Assembly: GCF_008386585.1 (NCBI RefSeq)
Contig: NZ_VUOB01000003.1
Location: 121,303-185,302 of the forward strand
DNA length: 64,000 nucleotides
Origin: Solihabitans fulvus
GTDB taxonomy: Bacteria > Actinomycetota > Actinomycetes > Mycobacteriales > Pseudonocardiaceae
Direction of reading: 5' to 3'
Shown in pieces: positions 16,115 to 24,947 of the stretch; the first letter of the stretch is position 1; each line of letters opens with the position of its first letter. The notes beneath the pieces are model-generated. The model was not told where the DNA came from. It did no database searches and saw only the letters and a list, made by a program, of their open reading frames with translations. A program made the position numbers and the translations under genes.

Positions 16115-16804
16115 ATGAGCACCTGGACACCCATGCACGGTCAGCCGTACCAGCCCGTCCCGTACCACCCGGCCCGAATGCCGGTCGACGAGTCCCTGCA
16201 CACCGCAGCCACGCTGCGCGAACGCATGATGGAACGCCGCACGGTGCGCGCCTTCTCCACCGAACCCGTGCCCGAGCAGCTCGTGGTGGACGCGATCGCG
16301 GTCGCCGGGACGGCCCCGTCGGGCGCCCACCAGCAGCCGTGGACGTTCGTGCTGGTCACCGATCCAGAGGTGCGCGCCAAGATCCGGGCGGCGGCCGAGA
16401 ACGAGGAGAAGCTGTCCTACGACGGCAGGCTCGGCGAGGAGTGGCTGAACGCCCTTCGGCCTCTGGGCACCGACATGCACAAGCCGCATCTCACCGACGC
16501 GCCGTACCTGATCATCGTGTTCCAGCAGCGGTTCTACCTCGACGAGGACGGCGAGCAGCACAAGCACTACTACGTCGACGAGTCGGTCGGCATCGCGGTG
16601 GGCATGCTGCTGACCGCGCTGCACCTGTCGGGCCTCGCCGCGCTCATCCACACGCCGAGCCCGATGCGGTTCCTGTCCGAGGTGCTGGCGCGCCCGCGCA
16701 ACGAGAAGGCGTTCGCGGTGATCCCGGTCGGCTACCCGGCCGAGGACGCGACCGTGCCGGACCTGGTTCGCAAGTCGCTGGACCAGGTGCTGGTACGGGT
16801 CTAG
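16115..16804 (+). CDS. Iodotyrosine-deiodinase-type flavoprotein (nitroreductase superfamily)
   Basis: A 229-residue FMN enzyme of the nitroreductase fold. The similarity to animal iodotyrosine deiodinase is close along the whole length: RRTVRAFSTEPVP, AGTAPSGAHQQPWTFV, DAPYLIIVF, HYYVDESVGIAVGMLLTALH and the C-terminal VGYPAEDATVPDLVRKSLDQ. The three lid residues that grip the halotyrosine zwitterion in the human enzyme (Glu157, Tyr161, Lys182) align with E98, Y102 and K123 with identical spacing. It probably performs reductive dehalogenation of halogenated tyrosines or a related phenol. ATG 16115 has GAGGG very close to it; ATG 16133 is an alternative. It converges with the ferredoxin-P450 operon. 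Substrate is inferred. Confidence 0.88.
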   Translation: MSTWTPMHGQPYQPVPYHPARMPVDESLHTAATLRERMMERRTVRAFSTEPVPEQLVVDAIAVAGTAPSGAHQQPWTFVLVTDPEVRAKIRAAAENEEKLSYDGRLGEEWLNALRPLGTDMHKPHLTDAPYLIIVFQQRFYLDEDGEQHKHYYVDESVGIAVGMLLTALHLSGLAALIHTPSPMRFLSEVLARPRNEKAFAVIPVGYPAEDATVPDLVRKSLDQVLVRV

Positions 16805-16868
16805 CTACGGGTCCAACCGTGCGGTGGGACGGCCGCGCGACCGACCAGGGTCGCGCGGCCGACGTGCG

Positions 16869-17105
16869 CTACGCCTCCGGGGCGAGCACCGCCCCGGAGG
16901 AGGCGTCCTTGACCAGGATCGCCTCCATCGGACAGGAGTCCGCCGCGTCAAGCACGACCTCGTCCGAGTCGATCAACTCGGCGACCGGGTACGACTTCCC
17001 GGCGTCGATCCGGAAGTACGCCGGCGCCGTGCCGGCACAGATTCCGGATCCGATGCAGGCACCGTGATCGACCCCGACCTGCCAACGACCTTCGCTCATC
17101 GACAT
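16869..17105 (-). CDS. 3Fe-4S ferredoxin partner of P450s
   Basis: A 78-residue ferredoxin with C17-x5-C23 and C58-P, the three-cysteine pattern of actinobacterial [3Fe-4S] ferredoxins; the position of the fourth cysteine is occupied by Gly/Ser (CIGSGIC). Such proteins carry electrons from a ferredoxin reductase to a P450. It starts 3 bp after the stop of the first P450, so it is the third gene of the P450-P450-ferredoxin operon. No reductase gene is present, so that must come from elsewhere in the genome. Confidence 0.95.
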   Translation of the reverse strand: MSMSEGRWQVGVDHGACIGSGICAGTAPAYFRIDAGKSYPVAELIDSDEVVLDAADSCPMEAILVKDASSGAVLAPEA

Positions 17106-17108
17106 CCC

Positions 17109-18305
17109 TCACCACTCGATGGGCAACGACTCGAGCCCTCGAACCAGCATGCCCCTCTTCCACCGCAGCTGTTCCTGCGGAACGGCGAACCGCAGATCGG
17201 GGAAACGGCCGAGCAGCGTGCCCAACGCCACCTGGAGTTCCAGCCGTGCCAACGGCGCGCCGAGGCAATGATGCACGCCGTGCCCGAAGCCGATGTGCGG
17301 ATTGGTCGAACGCGCCAGCCGCAGCTCGTCCGGGTCCTCGAACACCGACTCGTCCCGGTTCGCCGAGGCGACCGCGACCAGCACCGGCTCGCCCGCCCTG
17401 ACCAGCACCCCGCCGACCTCGATGTCCTCCTTGGCGTAGCGGGGAAACGCCGCCGCGGTGCCGAGCGGCACGTACCGCATCAGCTCCTCGACGGCCTGGG
17501 CCACCTGCTCGGGCCGCTCCCGCAGCCAGGCGAGCTGGTCGGGATGGTTCAGCAGCACGTAGACGAAGTTGGGGATCTGCGTCGCCGTCGTCTCGTGCCC
17601 GGCAACCAACAGCCCGACCGTGAGGCTGATCAGCTCGTCCTCCGACAGCACGTCCTGCTCGTCGCGGGCGAGCACCAGCGCGCCGATCAGGTCGTCGGTC
17701 GGCTCGACGCGGCGCTGCTCGATCAGCCCGCCCATGTACTGCCAGAGCTTTCCCTTGTACTCCATGACCTGCTCGAGGGTGAGCGAGGTCGTCGAGAGGA
17801 AGGCGTCTGACCAGACCCGGAAGTGCTCCCGGTCCTCGACGGGCACGCCGAGCAGCTCGCAGATCACCGTGATCGGCAGCGGCAGCGCGAACTGCTCGAC
17901 CAGGTCGGCCCGCGAGCCGCCGGCCAGCATCTCGTCGGCGAGGCCGTCGGCGATCTCCTGCGCGCGCGGGCGCAGCAGCTCGACCCGGCGCATCGTGAAC
18001 GCCTTCGTGGCCAGCCTGCGGATCCTGGTGTGGTCGGGCGGATCCATGCTCAGGATGCCGCCGTTGCCCTGCTCGGGCCGCGTCCTCGGCTCGTCCCTGC
18101 CGACGCTGAGCGCACGGCTGAACCGCGCGTCGCCGAGGACGACGCGCGCGTCGACGTGCCGGGTCGCCAGCCAGGCATCCTCGCCGAACGGCAACCGCAC
18201 CCTGGTGAGCGGCTCCTCCTTGCGTAAGTGGGCGTACAGCGGGTCGAGCCGCAGTTGTTCCGCCGTGAACGGGTAGATCCTCGGCTCGCCATCGATCGCA
18301 GTCAC
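17109..18305 (-). CDS. Cytochrome P450 (second of tandem pair)
   Basis: A soluble bacterial P450 of 398 residues. Signatures: I-helix AGHETT (235-240) for oxygen activation, K-helix E274-L-M-R277, and heme loop FGHGVHHCLG with the axial ligand C347. Length and motifs suggest the broad CYP105/CYP107-like group. GTG 18305 begins VTAIDGEPRIYPFTAEQ and lies 14 bp after the neighbouring P450 stop; the frame continues upstream through that gene but only as an antisense-like shadow. It is clearly paralogous to its neighbour (same GHGVHHC loop, LVLARDE, EPLTRVRLP). Substrate unknown. Confidence 0.95.
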   Translation of the reverse strand: MTAIDGEPRIYPFTAEQLRLDPLYAHLRKEEPLTRVRLPFGEDAWLATRHVDARVVLGDARFSRALSVGRDEPRTRPEQGNGGILSMDPPDHTRIRRLATKAFTMRRVELLRPRAQEIADGLADEMLAGGSRADLVEQFALPLPITVICELLGVPVEDREHFRVWSDAFLSTTSLTLEQVMEYKGKLWQYMGGLIEQRRVEPTDDLIGALVLARDEQDVLSEDELISLTVGLLVAGHETTATQIPNFVYVLLNHPDQLAWLRERPEQVAQAVEELMRYVPLGTAAAFPRYAKEDIEVGGVLVRAGEPVLVAVASANRDESVFEDPDELRLARSTNPHIGFGHGVHHCLGAPLARLELQVALGTLLGRFPDLRFAVPQEQLRWKRGMLVRGLESLPIEW

Positions 18306-18319
18306 TGCGTTGTCCCTCC

Positions 18320-19522
18320 TCACCAGGTGACCGGCAGGGCCCGCAGGCCTCGCACGAGCCGGCCACGCTTCCATGGAACCTCGTCTGCCGGCACGGCGAA
18401 GTCGAGCCGGGGAAAGCGATCCAGCAGCGTGCCGACGGCCACCTGGAGCTCCATCCGCGCCAGCGGCGCACCAAGGCAGTGGTGCACGCCGTGCCCGAAG
18501 GCGATGTGCGGGTTGTGCGCCCTGACCAGGTCGAGGTCGGCGGCGTGCTCGAAGACCCGCTCGTCGCGGTTGGCCGACACGGCGTGCACGAGCACCGCCT
18601 CGCCCGCCCGCACCAGCACGCCCCCGACCTCGACGTCCTCCATGGCGATCCTCGGGAAGCCCGCGGACGAGCCGAGCGGAGTGAAGCGCAGTAGCTCCTC
18701 GATCGCGGTCGGCAGCGCCTGCGGATCGGCCCGCAACGCGGCCAGCGGCCCGGGATGGGTGAGCAGCGCGTAGACGAAGTTGCCGATCTGGTTCGCCGTC
18801 GTCTCGTGGCCGGCCACCAGCAGCGTGACGCCGAGCCCGACCAGCTCGTCCTCGCTGAGCCGGTCGTCCTCGTCGCGGGCCAGCACCAGGGCGCCGAGCA
18901 GGTCGTCGGTCGGTTCCTCGCGGCGCTGCTGGATCAGCCCGGCGAGGTAGCCGTTCAGCTCCGCGATGGCGACCTCGATCTCCTCCGGGGAGAACGCGGT
19001 GAGCGCCAACACGGTGTCCGACCACGCGCGGAACCGGTCCCGGTCCTCGGTCGGCACGCCGAGCAGCTCGCAGATCATCGTGATGGGCAGCGGCAACGCC
19101 AGCCCCTCGACCAGGTCGGCGGGCGAACCCTGCGCGACCAGGTCGTCGAGCAGCCCGTCCACGACCTGCTGCGCCCTCGGCCGCAGCTGCTCGACCCGCC
19201 GCGCCGTGAACGCCTTGGCCACCAGCCGCCGGAGCCTGCTGTGCTCCGGCGGGTCCATGCTCAGGATCGAGGAGTCCCGCGAGAGGGACGGCGTCAGCCT
19301 CGGCACGTCCCTGCCGACGGTCGCCGCCCGGCTGAACCTGGGGTCGCCCAGCACCAGCCGCACGTCCTCGTGCCTGGTCGCCAGCCAGGCGTCCCCGCCG
19401 TAGGGCAGCCGGACGCGCGCGAGCGGCTCGTGTTCCCGCAGCTCCGCGTATCTGGGATCGATGTCGAGGCGCTCCGACTCCGCGAACGGATACGTCCTCG
19501 GCTGCTGATCGACGGTCGTCAT
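18320..19522 (-). CDS. Cytochrome P450 (first of tandem pair)
   Basis: A 400-residue soluble P450: AGHETT at 237-242, E276-L-L-R279, heme loop FGHGVHHCLGAPLAR with ligand C349. ATG 19522 follows GGGGAGGACGTGCG. It is the promoter-proximal gene of the P450-P450-ferredoxin operon and is preceded by a 20-bp palindrome and a TetR gene. It differs from its paralogue in the F/G-helix region (SDTVLALTAFSPEEIEVAIAE), which usually sets substrate choice, so the two may act on successive or different substrates. Confidence 0.95.
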   Translation of the reverse strand: MTTVDQQPRTYPFAESERLDIDPRYAELREHEPLARVRLPYGGDAWLATRHEDVRLVLGDPRFSRAATVGRDVPRLTPSLSRDSSILSMDPPEHSRLRRLVAKAFTARRVEQLRPRAQQVVDGLLDDLVAQGSPADLVEGLALPLPITMICELLGVPTEDRDRFRAWSDTVLALTAFSPEEIEVAIAELNGYLAGLIQQRREEPTDDLLGALVLARDEDDRLSEDELVGLGVTLLVAGHETTANQIGNFVYALLTHPGPLAALRADPQALPTAIEELLRFTPLGSSAGFPRIAMEDVEVGGVLVRAGEAVLVHAVSANRDERVFEHAADLDLVRAHNPHIAFGHGVHHCLGAPLARMELQVAVGTLLDRFPRLDFAVPADEVPWKRGRLVRGLRALPVTW

Positions 19523-19562
19523 CGCACGTCCTCCCCGATGGTCGCGACGGCCCCACACTGCG

Positions 19563-19582
19563 ATGTAAGCGCGTGCTTACAT
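19563..19582. promoter_or_regulatory. TetR-type operator of the P450 operon
   Basis: ATGTAAGC-GCGT-GCTTACAT: perfect 8-bp arms around a 4-bp spacer, 41-60 bp upstream of the first P450 start and downstream of the TetR gene. Such TGTAAGC dyads are typical TetR-family operators, so the adjacent TetR protein is the likely ligand. Confidence 0.7.
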
Positions 19583-19662
19583 AATTCGACGATAGGGATC
19601 CGGCTACGGGCCGTCAACAACTCGTTTCGGTGAGTTTGTGCCGACTGGGCGCGGAGAGCCGG

Positions 19663-20265
19663 CTACTCGGCGGGCGGCAGCTCGGTGTCCGCGCGTTCCA
19701 GCAGGACGCGGACCGCGCGCAGCACGTGCCCGGCGACGTCGTCGGGCTTGGCGCTGGCCAGCGGTTCCTTGCCGTGCACCGAACGCAGCAGCGCGATGCC
19801 GAGCAGCCAGGCGAGCACGAGGTCGGCCCGCACGCGGGCGTCCTCGGCGTCGGTGAGCGCGGCCAGCGCGCTCGCGTACTCCTCGCCGAGCTCCTGGCGG
19901 ATCGCCGTGGCCGCGTGGTCGTGGCCGCTGGACCGCAGCACGGCGTACATCGGGTGGTCGATGAGCTTGAGCGACTCGTTGTCGAGCATCTGCCGCAGCA
20001 CCCTGCCGAGCAGCTGCTCGGCGGGCGAGTCGTCGAGCAGTTCCCTGCCTCGCCGCGCCATCGCGGCGGCGAACAGGGCGTCCTTCGAGCCGAAGTAGCG
20101 GAACAGCAGGGCCTGGTTCACCCCGGCCCTGCCGGCGATGTCGCGGACCGTGGTCCGGTCGAAACCGCGCTCGCCGAACAGCTCGGCGGCGGCGTCGAGC
20201 AGCGCGGCCCGCGTCGCGGCCGAGTCCCGACGGCGCGACCTCGGCTCCGCCTCATGCTCCGGCAC
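19663..20265 (-). CDS. TetR family transcriptional regulator
   Basis: A 200-residue regulator with an N-terminal TetR helix-turn-helix (AALLDAAAELFGERGFDRTTVRDIAGRAG, then ALLFRYFGSKDALF) and a helical ligand-binding C-terminal domain. GTG 20265 has a strong AGGAGGGG ribosome-binding site. The gene reads toward the P450 operon, and the perfect dyad at 19563-19582 lies between them. It most likely represses the P450s until a small molecule releases it. The ligand cannot be predicted; the neighbouring P450s and deiodinase homologue suggest an aromatic or halogenated compound at best as a guess. Confidence 0.93.
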   Translation of the reverse strand: MPEHEAEPRSRRRDSAATRAALLDAAAELFGERGFDRTTVRDIAGRAGVNQALLFRYFGSKDALFAAAMARRGRELLDDSPAEQLLGRVLRQMLDNESLKLIDHPMYAVLRSSGHDHAATAIRQELGEEYASALAALTDAEDARVRADLVLAWLLGIALLRSVHGKEPLASAKPDDVAGHVLRAVRVLLERADTELPPAE

Positions 20266-20332
20266 GGCACCCCCTCCTGCGGTCAGGGTCGTGCCCGCAA
20301 CCTACGGCACCTCGGCCGGCACTGCGGCGAAC

Positions 20333-21649
20333 TCAGGACTCCGCGCGGATGTGCCCGTCGCCCCAGACCACCCACTTGGACGAGGTCAGCTCCGCGAGCC
20401 CCATCGGGCCCCTGGCGTGCAGCTTCTGCGTGGAGATGCCGATCTCCGCGCCCATGCCGAACTCGCCGCCGTCAGTGAACGCGGTCGAGGCGTTCACCAC
20501 GACGGCCGCCGCGTCGACGCGCGCGGTGAACTGCCTGGCGGCGCGGACGTCCGAGGTCACGATCGCCTCGGTGTGACCGGAGCCGTGCGCCGCGATGTGG
20601 CCGATCGCCTCGTCGAGGGAGTCGACGACCCCGACGGCGATGTCCAGCGACAGGTACTCGGTGTCCCAGTCCGCCTCGGTGGCCGGCACGACCCCGGCGC
20701 CCCCGGCCAGCGCGAGCACCCGCTCGTCGCCGTGCACGGTGACCCCGGCGGTCCGGAACTCCCCGACGACACGAGGCACGAACTCCTCGGCGACGTCGGC
20801 GTGCACGAGCAGCGTCTCGGCCGCGTTGCACACGCTCGGCCTGCGGGTCTTCGAGTTCAGCACGATCCGCAGCGCCTGGTCCAGGTCCGCCGCCGCGTCC
20901 ACGTAGACGTGGCAGTTGCCGACACCGGTCTCGATCGTGGGCACGGTGGCCTGCTCGACCACGGCGGCGATGAGGCCAGCGCCGCCCCGGGGGATCACGA
21001 GGTCGACCAGGCCGCGCGCGGTGATCAGGTGCCGCACCGACGCGCGGTCGTGGCAGGGCAGCAGCTGCACGGTGTCGCGGGGCAGGCCGCTCGCCGCCAG
21101 CGCGTCCCGCAGCACCGCGACGAGCGCCTCGTTGGACCGTTCGGCCGAGGAGGAACCGCGCAGCAGCACGGCGTTGCCCGACTTCAGCGCGAGGCCCGCC
21201 GCGTCGACCGTGACGTTCGGCCGCGCCTCGTAGACGATGCCGACGACGCCGAGCGGCACGCGGACCTGCCGCAGCTCCAGGCCGTTGGACAGGACGCCGC
21301 CGCGCAGCACCTCGCTGACCGGGTCGGCCAGGTCGGCGACGGTGAGCAGCCCGTCGGCCACGCCGGCCACCCGCTTCTCGGTCAGCGCGAGGCGGTCGAG
21401 CAGCGCGTCGGACAACCCGGCCGCCCGTCCCGTGGCGAGATCCTCCTCGTTGGCCGCCAGCACCTCGGCGACGCGGGAGCGCAGCGCGTCGGCCATCGCG
21501 TGCAGGGCGTCGTCCTTGTGCCGCCTGGTGGCCAACGCGAGCTCGACGGCGGCGACGCGCGCCCGGCCGGCCGCCGCGCGGACCTGTTCCCTCAGCTCGT
21601 CGCCGGTGGCCGGGGACGGTGACTTGGGGGTTTCGGTGGCGGTCGTCAC
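20333..21649 (-). CDS. proA: Gamma-glutamyl phosphate reductase
   Basis: ProA reduces glutamyl-5-phosphate to glutamate-5-semialdehyde in proline synthesis, using NADPH. The 438-residue protein has the aldehyde-dehydrogenase-type fold with the family segments [33 protein letters not shown] region, IPRGGAGLI, and the catalytic cysteine in [13 protein letters not shown]. Normal length. In many actinobacteria proA follows proB directly; here proB is about 7 kb away on the same strand, with recQ, DUF1028 and other genes inserted. No other proline gene adjoins it. Confidence 0.96.
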   Translation of the reverse strand: MTTATETPKSPSPATGDELREQVRAAAGRARVAAVELALATRRHKDDALHAMADALRSRVAEVLAANEEDLATGRAAGLSDALLDRLALTEKRVAGVADGLLTVADLADPVSEVLRGGVLSNGLELRQVRVPLGVVGIVYEARPNVTVDAAGLALKSGNAVLLRGSSSAERSNEALVAVLRDALAASGLPRDTVQLLPCHDRASVRHLITARGLVDLVIPRGGAGLIAAVVEQATVPTIETGVGNCHVYVDAAADLDQALRIVLNSKTRRPSVCNAAETLLVHADVAEEFVPRVVGEFRTAGVTVHGDERVLALAGGAGVVPATEADWDTEYLSLDIAVGVVDSLDEAIGHIAAHGSGHTEAIVTSDVRAARQFTARVDAAAVVVNASTAFTDGGEFGMGAEIGISTQKLHARGPMGLAELTSSKWVVWGDGHIRAES

Positions 21650-21697
21650 GCGCGCAAGCCTACGACCCGCGTCGACGCGGTTGGCCGGCGCGTCGAG

Positions 21698-21746
21698 GTG
21701 AATGACTCATTCGGTCGCCCGCACGGGGTGAATGACCCATTCACCC
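21698..21746. repeat. Two adjacent GAATGA/TCATTC palindromes
   Basis: GAATGACTCATTC (21700-21712) and GGGTGAATG-ACC-CATTCACCC (21726-21746) are both perfect dyads and share the direct repeat GGTGAATGACYCATTC 29 bp apart. They lie between the divergent proA and recQ, 46-94 bp before recQ. They may be operators or a dispersed intergenic repeat. Confidence 0.6.
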
Positions 21747-21791
21747 AGCCAACAGGAGACTGCGCCGCCGGATGCTGCAAGGGTGTGCCAT

Positions 21792-23912
21792 ATGGACGAA
21801 CACGCCCTTCGAGAGCTCGCGGAAGAACGCCTGCGCGCCCTGGCCGGCCCGGGAGCCACGCTCCGGGAGGACCAGTGGACCGCGATCGAGGCGCTGGTCT
21901 CCGGCCGCCGCCGCGCGCTCGTCGTGCAGCGCACGGGATGGGGCAAGTCGGCGGTGTACTTCATCGCGACGGCCCTGCTCCGCTCGCTGGGCGAGGGACC
22001 GACGGTGATCGTGTCGCCGCTGCTCGCTTTGATGCGCAACCAGGTGGAGGCGGCGGCGCGGGCCGGCGTGCGTGCGGCCACCATCAACTCGGCGAACATG
22101 CAGGACTGGCAGTCCGTCCAGGAGTCGGTCGCGGCCGGCACCGTCGACGTGCTGCTGGTCAGCCCGGAACGGCTGAACAACCCCGACTTCCGGGACACCG
22201 TGCTGCCGGAGCTGACCGCGTCCGCCGGCCTGCTCGTGGTCGACGAGGCGCACTGCATCTCCGACTGGGGCCACGACTTCCGGCCGGACTACCGCAGGCT
22301 GCGCACGCTGCTGACCGAGCTGCCCGAGGGTGTTCCGGTGCTCGCCACCACCGCGACCGCCAACGACCGGGTGGTGCGCGACGTCGCCGACCAGCTCGGC
22401 CTCGGCCCGGCCGGCGGCGAGACGCTGGTGCTGCGCGGCCCGCTGGACCGGGAGAGCCTGCACCTGTCCGCGCTGCGGCTGCCCACCGCCGAGGCGCGGC
22501 TCGGCTGGCTGGCCGACCGGCTCGGCGAGCTGCCCGGCTCGGGGATCATCTACGCGCTGACCGTCGCCTCCGCCGACGACGTCGCGTCCTTCCTGCGGGA
22601 ACGCGGCTACGAGGTCGCCGCGTACTCCGGCAGGACCGACCCGGCCGAGCGGGAGCGCGCCGAGGAGGACCTGCTGGCGAACCGGGTGAAGGCGCTCGTG
22701 GCGACCTCGGCGCTCGGCATGGGATTCGACAAGCCGGACCTCGGGTTCGTGGTGCACCTCGGCGCGCCGCCGTCGCCGATCGCCTACTACCAGCAGATCG
22801 GCCGTGCCGGGCGTGGCGTGCGGCGGGCCGAGGTGCTGCTGCTGCCCGGCCCGGAGGACCGCGACATCTGGGCGTACTTCGCCTCGCTCGCGTTCCCGCC
22901 GGAGGCGACCGTGCGGCAGGTGCTCGGCGCCCTCGCCGACGCGAACCGGCCGCTGTCCACCGCGGCGCTTGAGCCGATGGTCGAGCTGTCCCGCACCCGG
23001 CTGGAGGTGGTGCTCAAGGTGCTCGACGTGGACGGGGCCGTGCATCGGGTGCGCGGCGGCTGGGTGTCCACCGGGCAGCCGTGGACCTACGACGCGGAAC
23101 GCTACGAGCGGATCGCGCAGGCGCGGCGGTCCGAGCAGGACGCGGTGCTCGGCTACCTGAACACCACCGGGTGCCGGATGGAGTTCCTGTTGCGGCAGCT
23201 GGACGATCCGCACGCGAGCCGCTGCGGCCGGTGCGACAACTGCACCGGGCGCGGCTGGTCGGCGGAGGTCTCCGGCCAGGCGTCCTCGGCGGCGCGGGAC
23301 CGGCTGCGCAGGCCCGGTGTCGAGCTGAGCCCGCGCAAGCAGTGGCCGTCCGGCATGTCCGCGCTCGGCGTGCCGGTGTCGGGGAAGATCGCGGCCGGCG
23401 AGTCGGCGCTGCCCGGCCGGGTGCTCGGCCGGCTGACCGACATCGGCTGGGGCAATCGTTTGCGCGGGCTGCTCGGCACCTCGCCGGACAGCCAGGTCAC
23501 CGACGGCCCGGTGCCCGACGACGTGTTCGACGCGGTGGTGCAGGTGCTCGCCGCGTGGGACTGGCCCGCGCGTCCCGCAGGCGTGGTGACCATCGCCTCG
23601 CACCGACGGCCGACCCTGGTGCGCAGCCTCGGCGAGCGGTTGGCCGGGATCGGCCGGCTGCCGCTGCTCGGCGAGGTCGAGCAGGTCGGCGACGGTGCGC
23701 GCCGGGCCAACAGCGCCCAGCGGCTGGCCAGCCTGTGGCAGGGGCTGCACGTGCCGATGGAGTTGGCGGAGCGGCTGTCCACTGTGGATGGTCCGGTGTT
23801 GTTGGTGGACGACCAGGTGGACACCGGTTGGACGATGACGGTGGCCGCGCGGCTGCTGCGCAAGGCCGGCGCCAGGGAGGTGTTGCCGTTTGCGCTGGCT
23901 GTCACGGCGTGA
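21792..23912 (+). CDS. recQ: RecQ family DNA helicase with C-terminal phosphoribosyltransferase domain
   Basis: RecQ helicases unwind recombination and replication intermediates. The 706-residue protein has Walker A TGWGKS (48-53), DEAH at 151-154 with HCISDWGHDFR, motif VI YYQQIGRAGRG, and a zinc cluster (MEFLLRQLDD then CGRCDNC). Beyond about residue 550 it does not carry the usual HRDC domain but a phosphoribosyltransferase-like domain ending in VLLVDDQVDTGWTMT (669-683), the PRPP-loop pattern seen in ComF and purine PRTases. ATG 21792 is chosen because the helicase N-terminus begins there; an upstream ATG at 21732 would add 20 unlike residues. The fusion is discussed under findings. Confidence 0.93.
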   Translation: MDEHALRELAEERLRALAGPGATLREDQWTAIEALVSGRRRALVVQRTGWGKSAVYFIATALLRSLGEGPTVIVSPLLALMRNQVEAAARAGVRAATINSANMQDWQSVQESVAAGTVDVLLVSPERLNNPDFRDTVLPELTASAGLLVVDEAHCISDWGHDFRPDYRRLRTLLTELPEGVPVLATTATANDRVVRDVADQLGLGPAGGETLVLRGPLDRESLHLSALRLPTAEARLGWLADRLGELPGSGIIYALTVASADDVASFLRERGYEVAAYSGRTDPAERERAEEDLLANRVKALVATSALGMGFDKPDLGFVVHLGAPPSPIAYYQQIGRAGRGVRRAEVLLLPGPEDRDIWAYFASLAFPPEATVRQVLGALADANRPLSTAALEPMVELSRTRLEVVLKVLDVDGAVHRVRGGWVSTGQPWTYDAERYERIAQARRSEQDAVLGYLNTTGCRMEFLLRQLDDPHASRCGRCDNCTGRGWSAEVSGQASSAARDRLRRPGVELSPRKQWPSGMSALGVPVSGKIAAGESALPGRVLGRLTDIGWGNRLRGLLGTSPDSQVTDGPVPDDVFDAVVQVLAAWDWPARPAGVVTIASHRRPTLVRSLGERLAGIGRLPLLGEVEQVGDGARRANSAQRLASLWQGLHVPMELAERLSTVDGPVLLVDDQVDTGWTMTVAARLLRKAGAREVLPFALAVTA

Positions 23913-23963
23913 GCCGAGGAAACCCGCTGGCGAAACCGTATGCGGTGACTGATCATCTCGGGC

Positions 23964-24881
23964 GTGACGTACTCAGTCCTGGCAAGGGATCCCGAGACCG
24001 GTTGTTTCGGCGTTGCGGTGCAGAGCTGTGTGCTCGCCATCGGCACCCGGGTGCCGGCGGCGCGCGCGGGAGTCGGCGCGGTCGCGGTGCAGTCCGGTTC
24101 CAGCCTGCGCTGGCGTGGGCTGCTGCTCGACTTGCTCGACCGGGGCATGTCGGCTGATGCGGCCGTGGCGGCGCTGCGCACGCTGCCCGGGACCGAGCAG
24201 GCCCAGTTCGCCGCGATCGATCGCACCGGGTCGGCCGCGGCCTACACCGGGCCCGACTGCTACGGGGATCACGCGGGTCATGTGGTTGACCTCGACGCGC
24301 AGTTCAGCGTGCAGGCCAACCTGATGGTGTCGGACGCCGTGTGGCCGGCCATGGCCGCCGCCTACCGCGAGGCCGAGGGCGGCCTGCCCGAGCGCATGAT
24401 GGCCGCGTTGCAGGCCGCCGAGCGCGAGGGCGGGGACGCGCGCGGCGTGCAGTCCGCCGCGCTGCTCGTGGTGGGTCCGGAGCACGGCGGGGACTCCACG
24501 GGCGAGGCCGACGACGAGGTGTTCGACCTGCGGGTGGACGACTCCCGGGATCCGGTCGGCGATCTGGCGAGATTGCTGCGGACCGCGCGGGCGCATCGTC
24601 ACCTGATCCGCATCGGCAGCCTCGCCGAGGAGCCCGACCGGCTCCACGACGAGTTGCGTGCGGCGGTCGCGCTCGCGCCGGACGACCTGACCTGCCTGCT
24701 GTACGCGATCAGCAGGCTGGGCCTGCGCGGGCATATCGAGGAGGTTCGTCCGCTGCTGGCGCACGCCGTCGGCCTGGACGCGGCGATCGCCGACCGGGTG
24801 CGGGGCCGCGCCGAGGCGGCCCGGCGCACGGACAACCCGCACGCCGCCGCCCTGCTAGCACTGGTGGACGAGCTGAAGTAG
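23964..24881 (+). CDS. DUF1028 domain protein (Ntn-hydrolase-like)
   Basis: A 305-residue protein whose first 200 residues match DUF1028: MTYSVLARDPETGCFGVAVQS, VGAVAVQS, GSAAAYTGPDCYGDHAGHV, FSVQANLM and a RGVQSAALLVV segment. The family has an N-terminal-nucleophile hydrolase fold and unproven activity. The last 100 residues add a helical domain with a tetratricopeptide-like look (LRIGSLAEEPDRLHDELRAAVALAPDDL). GTG 23964 gives the exact family N-terminus. It lies 51 bp after recQ on the same strand, possibly co-transcribed. Confidence 0.88.
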   Translation: MTYSVLARDPETGCFGVAVQSCVLAIGTRVPAARAGVGAVAVQSGSSLRWRGLLLDLLDRGMSADAAVAALRTLPGTEQAQFAAIDRTGSAAAYTGPDCYGDHAGHVVDLDAQFSVQANLMVSDAVWPAMAAAYREAEGGLPERMMAALQAAEREGGDARGVQSAALLVVGPEHGGDSTGEADDEVFDLRVDDSRDPVGDLARLLRTARAHRHLIRIGSLAEEPDRLHDELRAAVALAPDDLTCLLYAISRLGLRGHIEEVRPLLAHAVGLDAAIADRVRGRAEAARRTDNPHAAALLALVDELK

Positions 24882-24947
24882 GGCGGGCGACGGCGCGCTT
24901 CGCGACAAACCCGCAGGTCATCGAGCCGCAGTAGTCGCGGATGGCAA

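Noticed and set aside
17109..19556. 815-codon frame that would fuse two proteins at the P450 locus
   Set aside because: Its first half is out of frame with the true first P450; each P450 has its own start, ribosome-binding site and full length.
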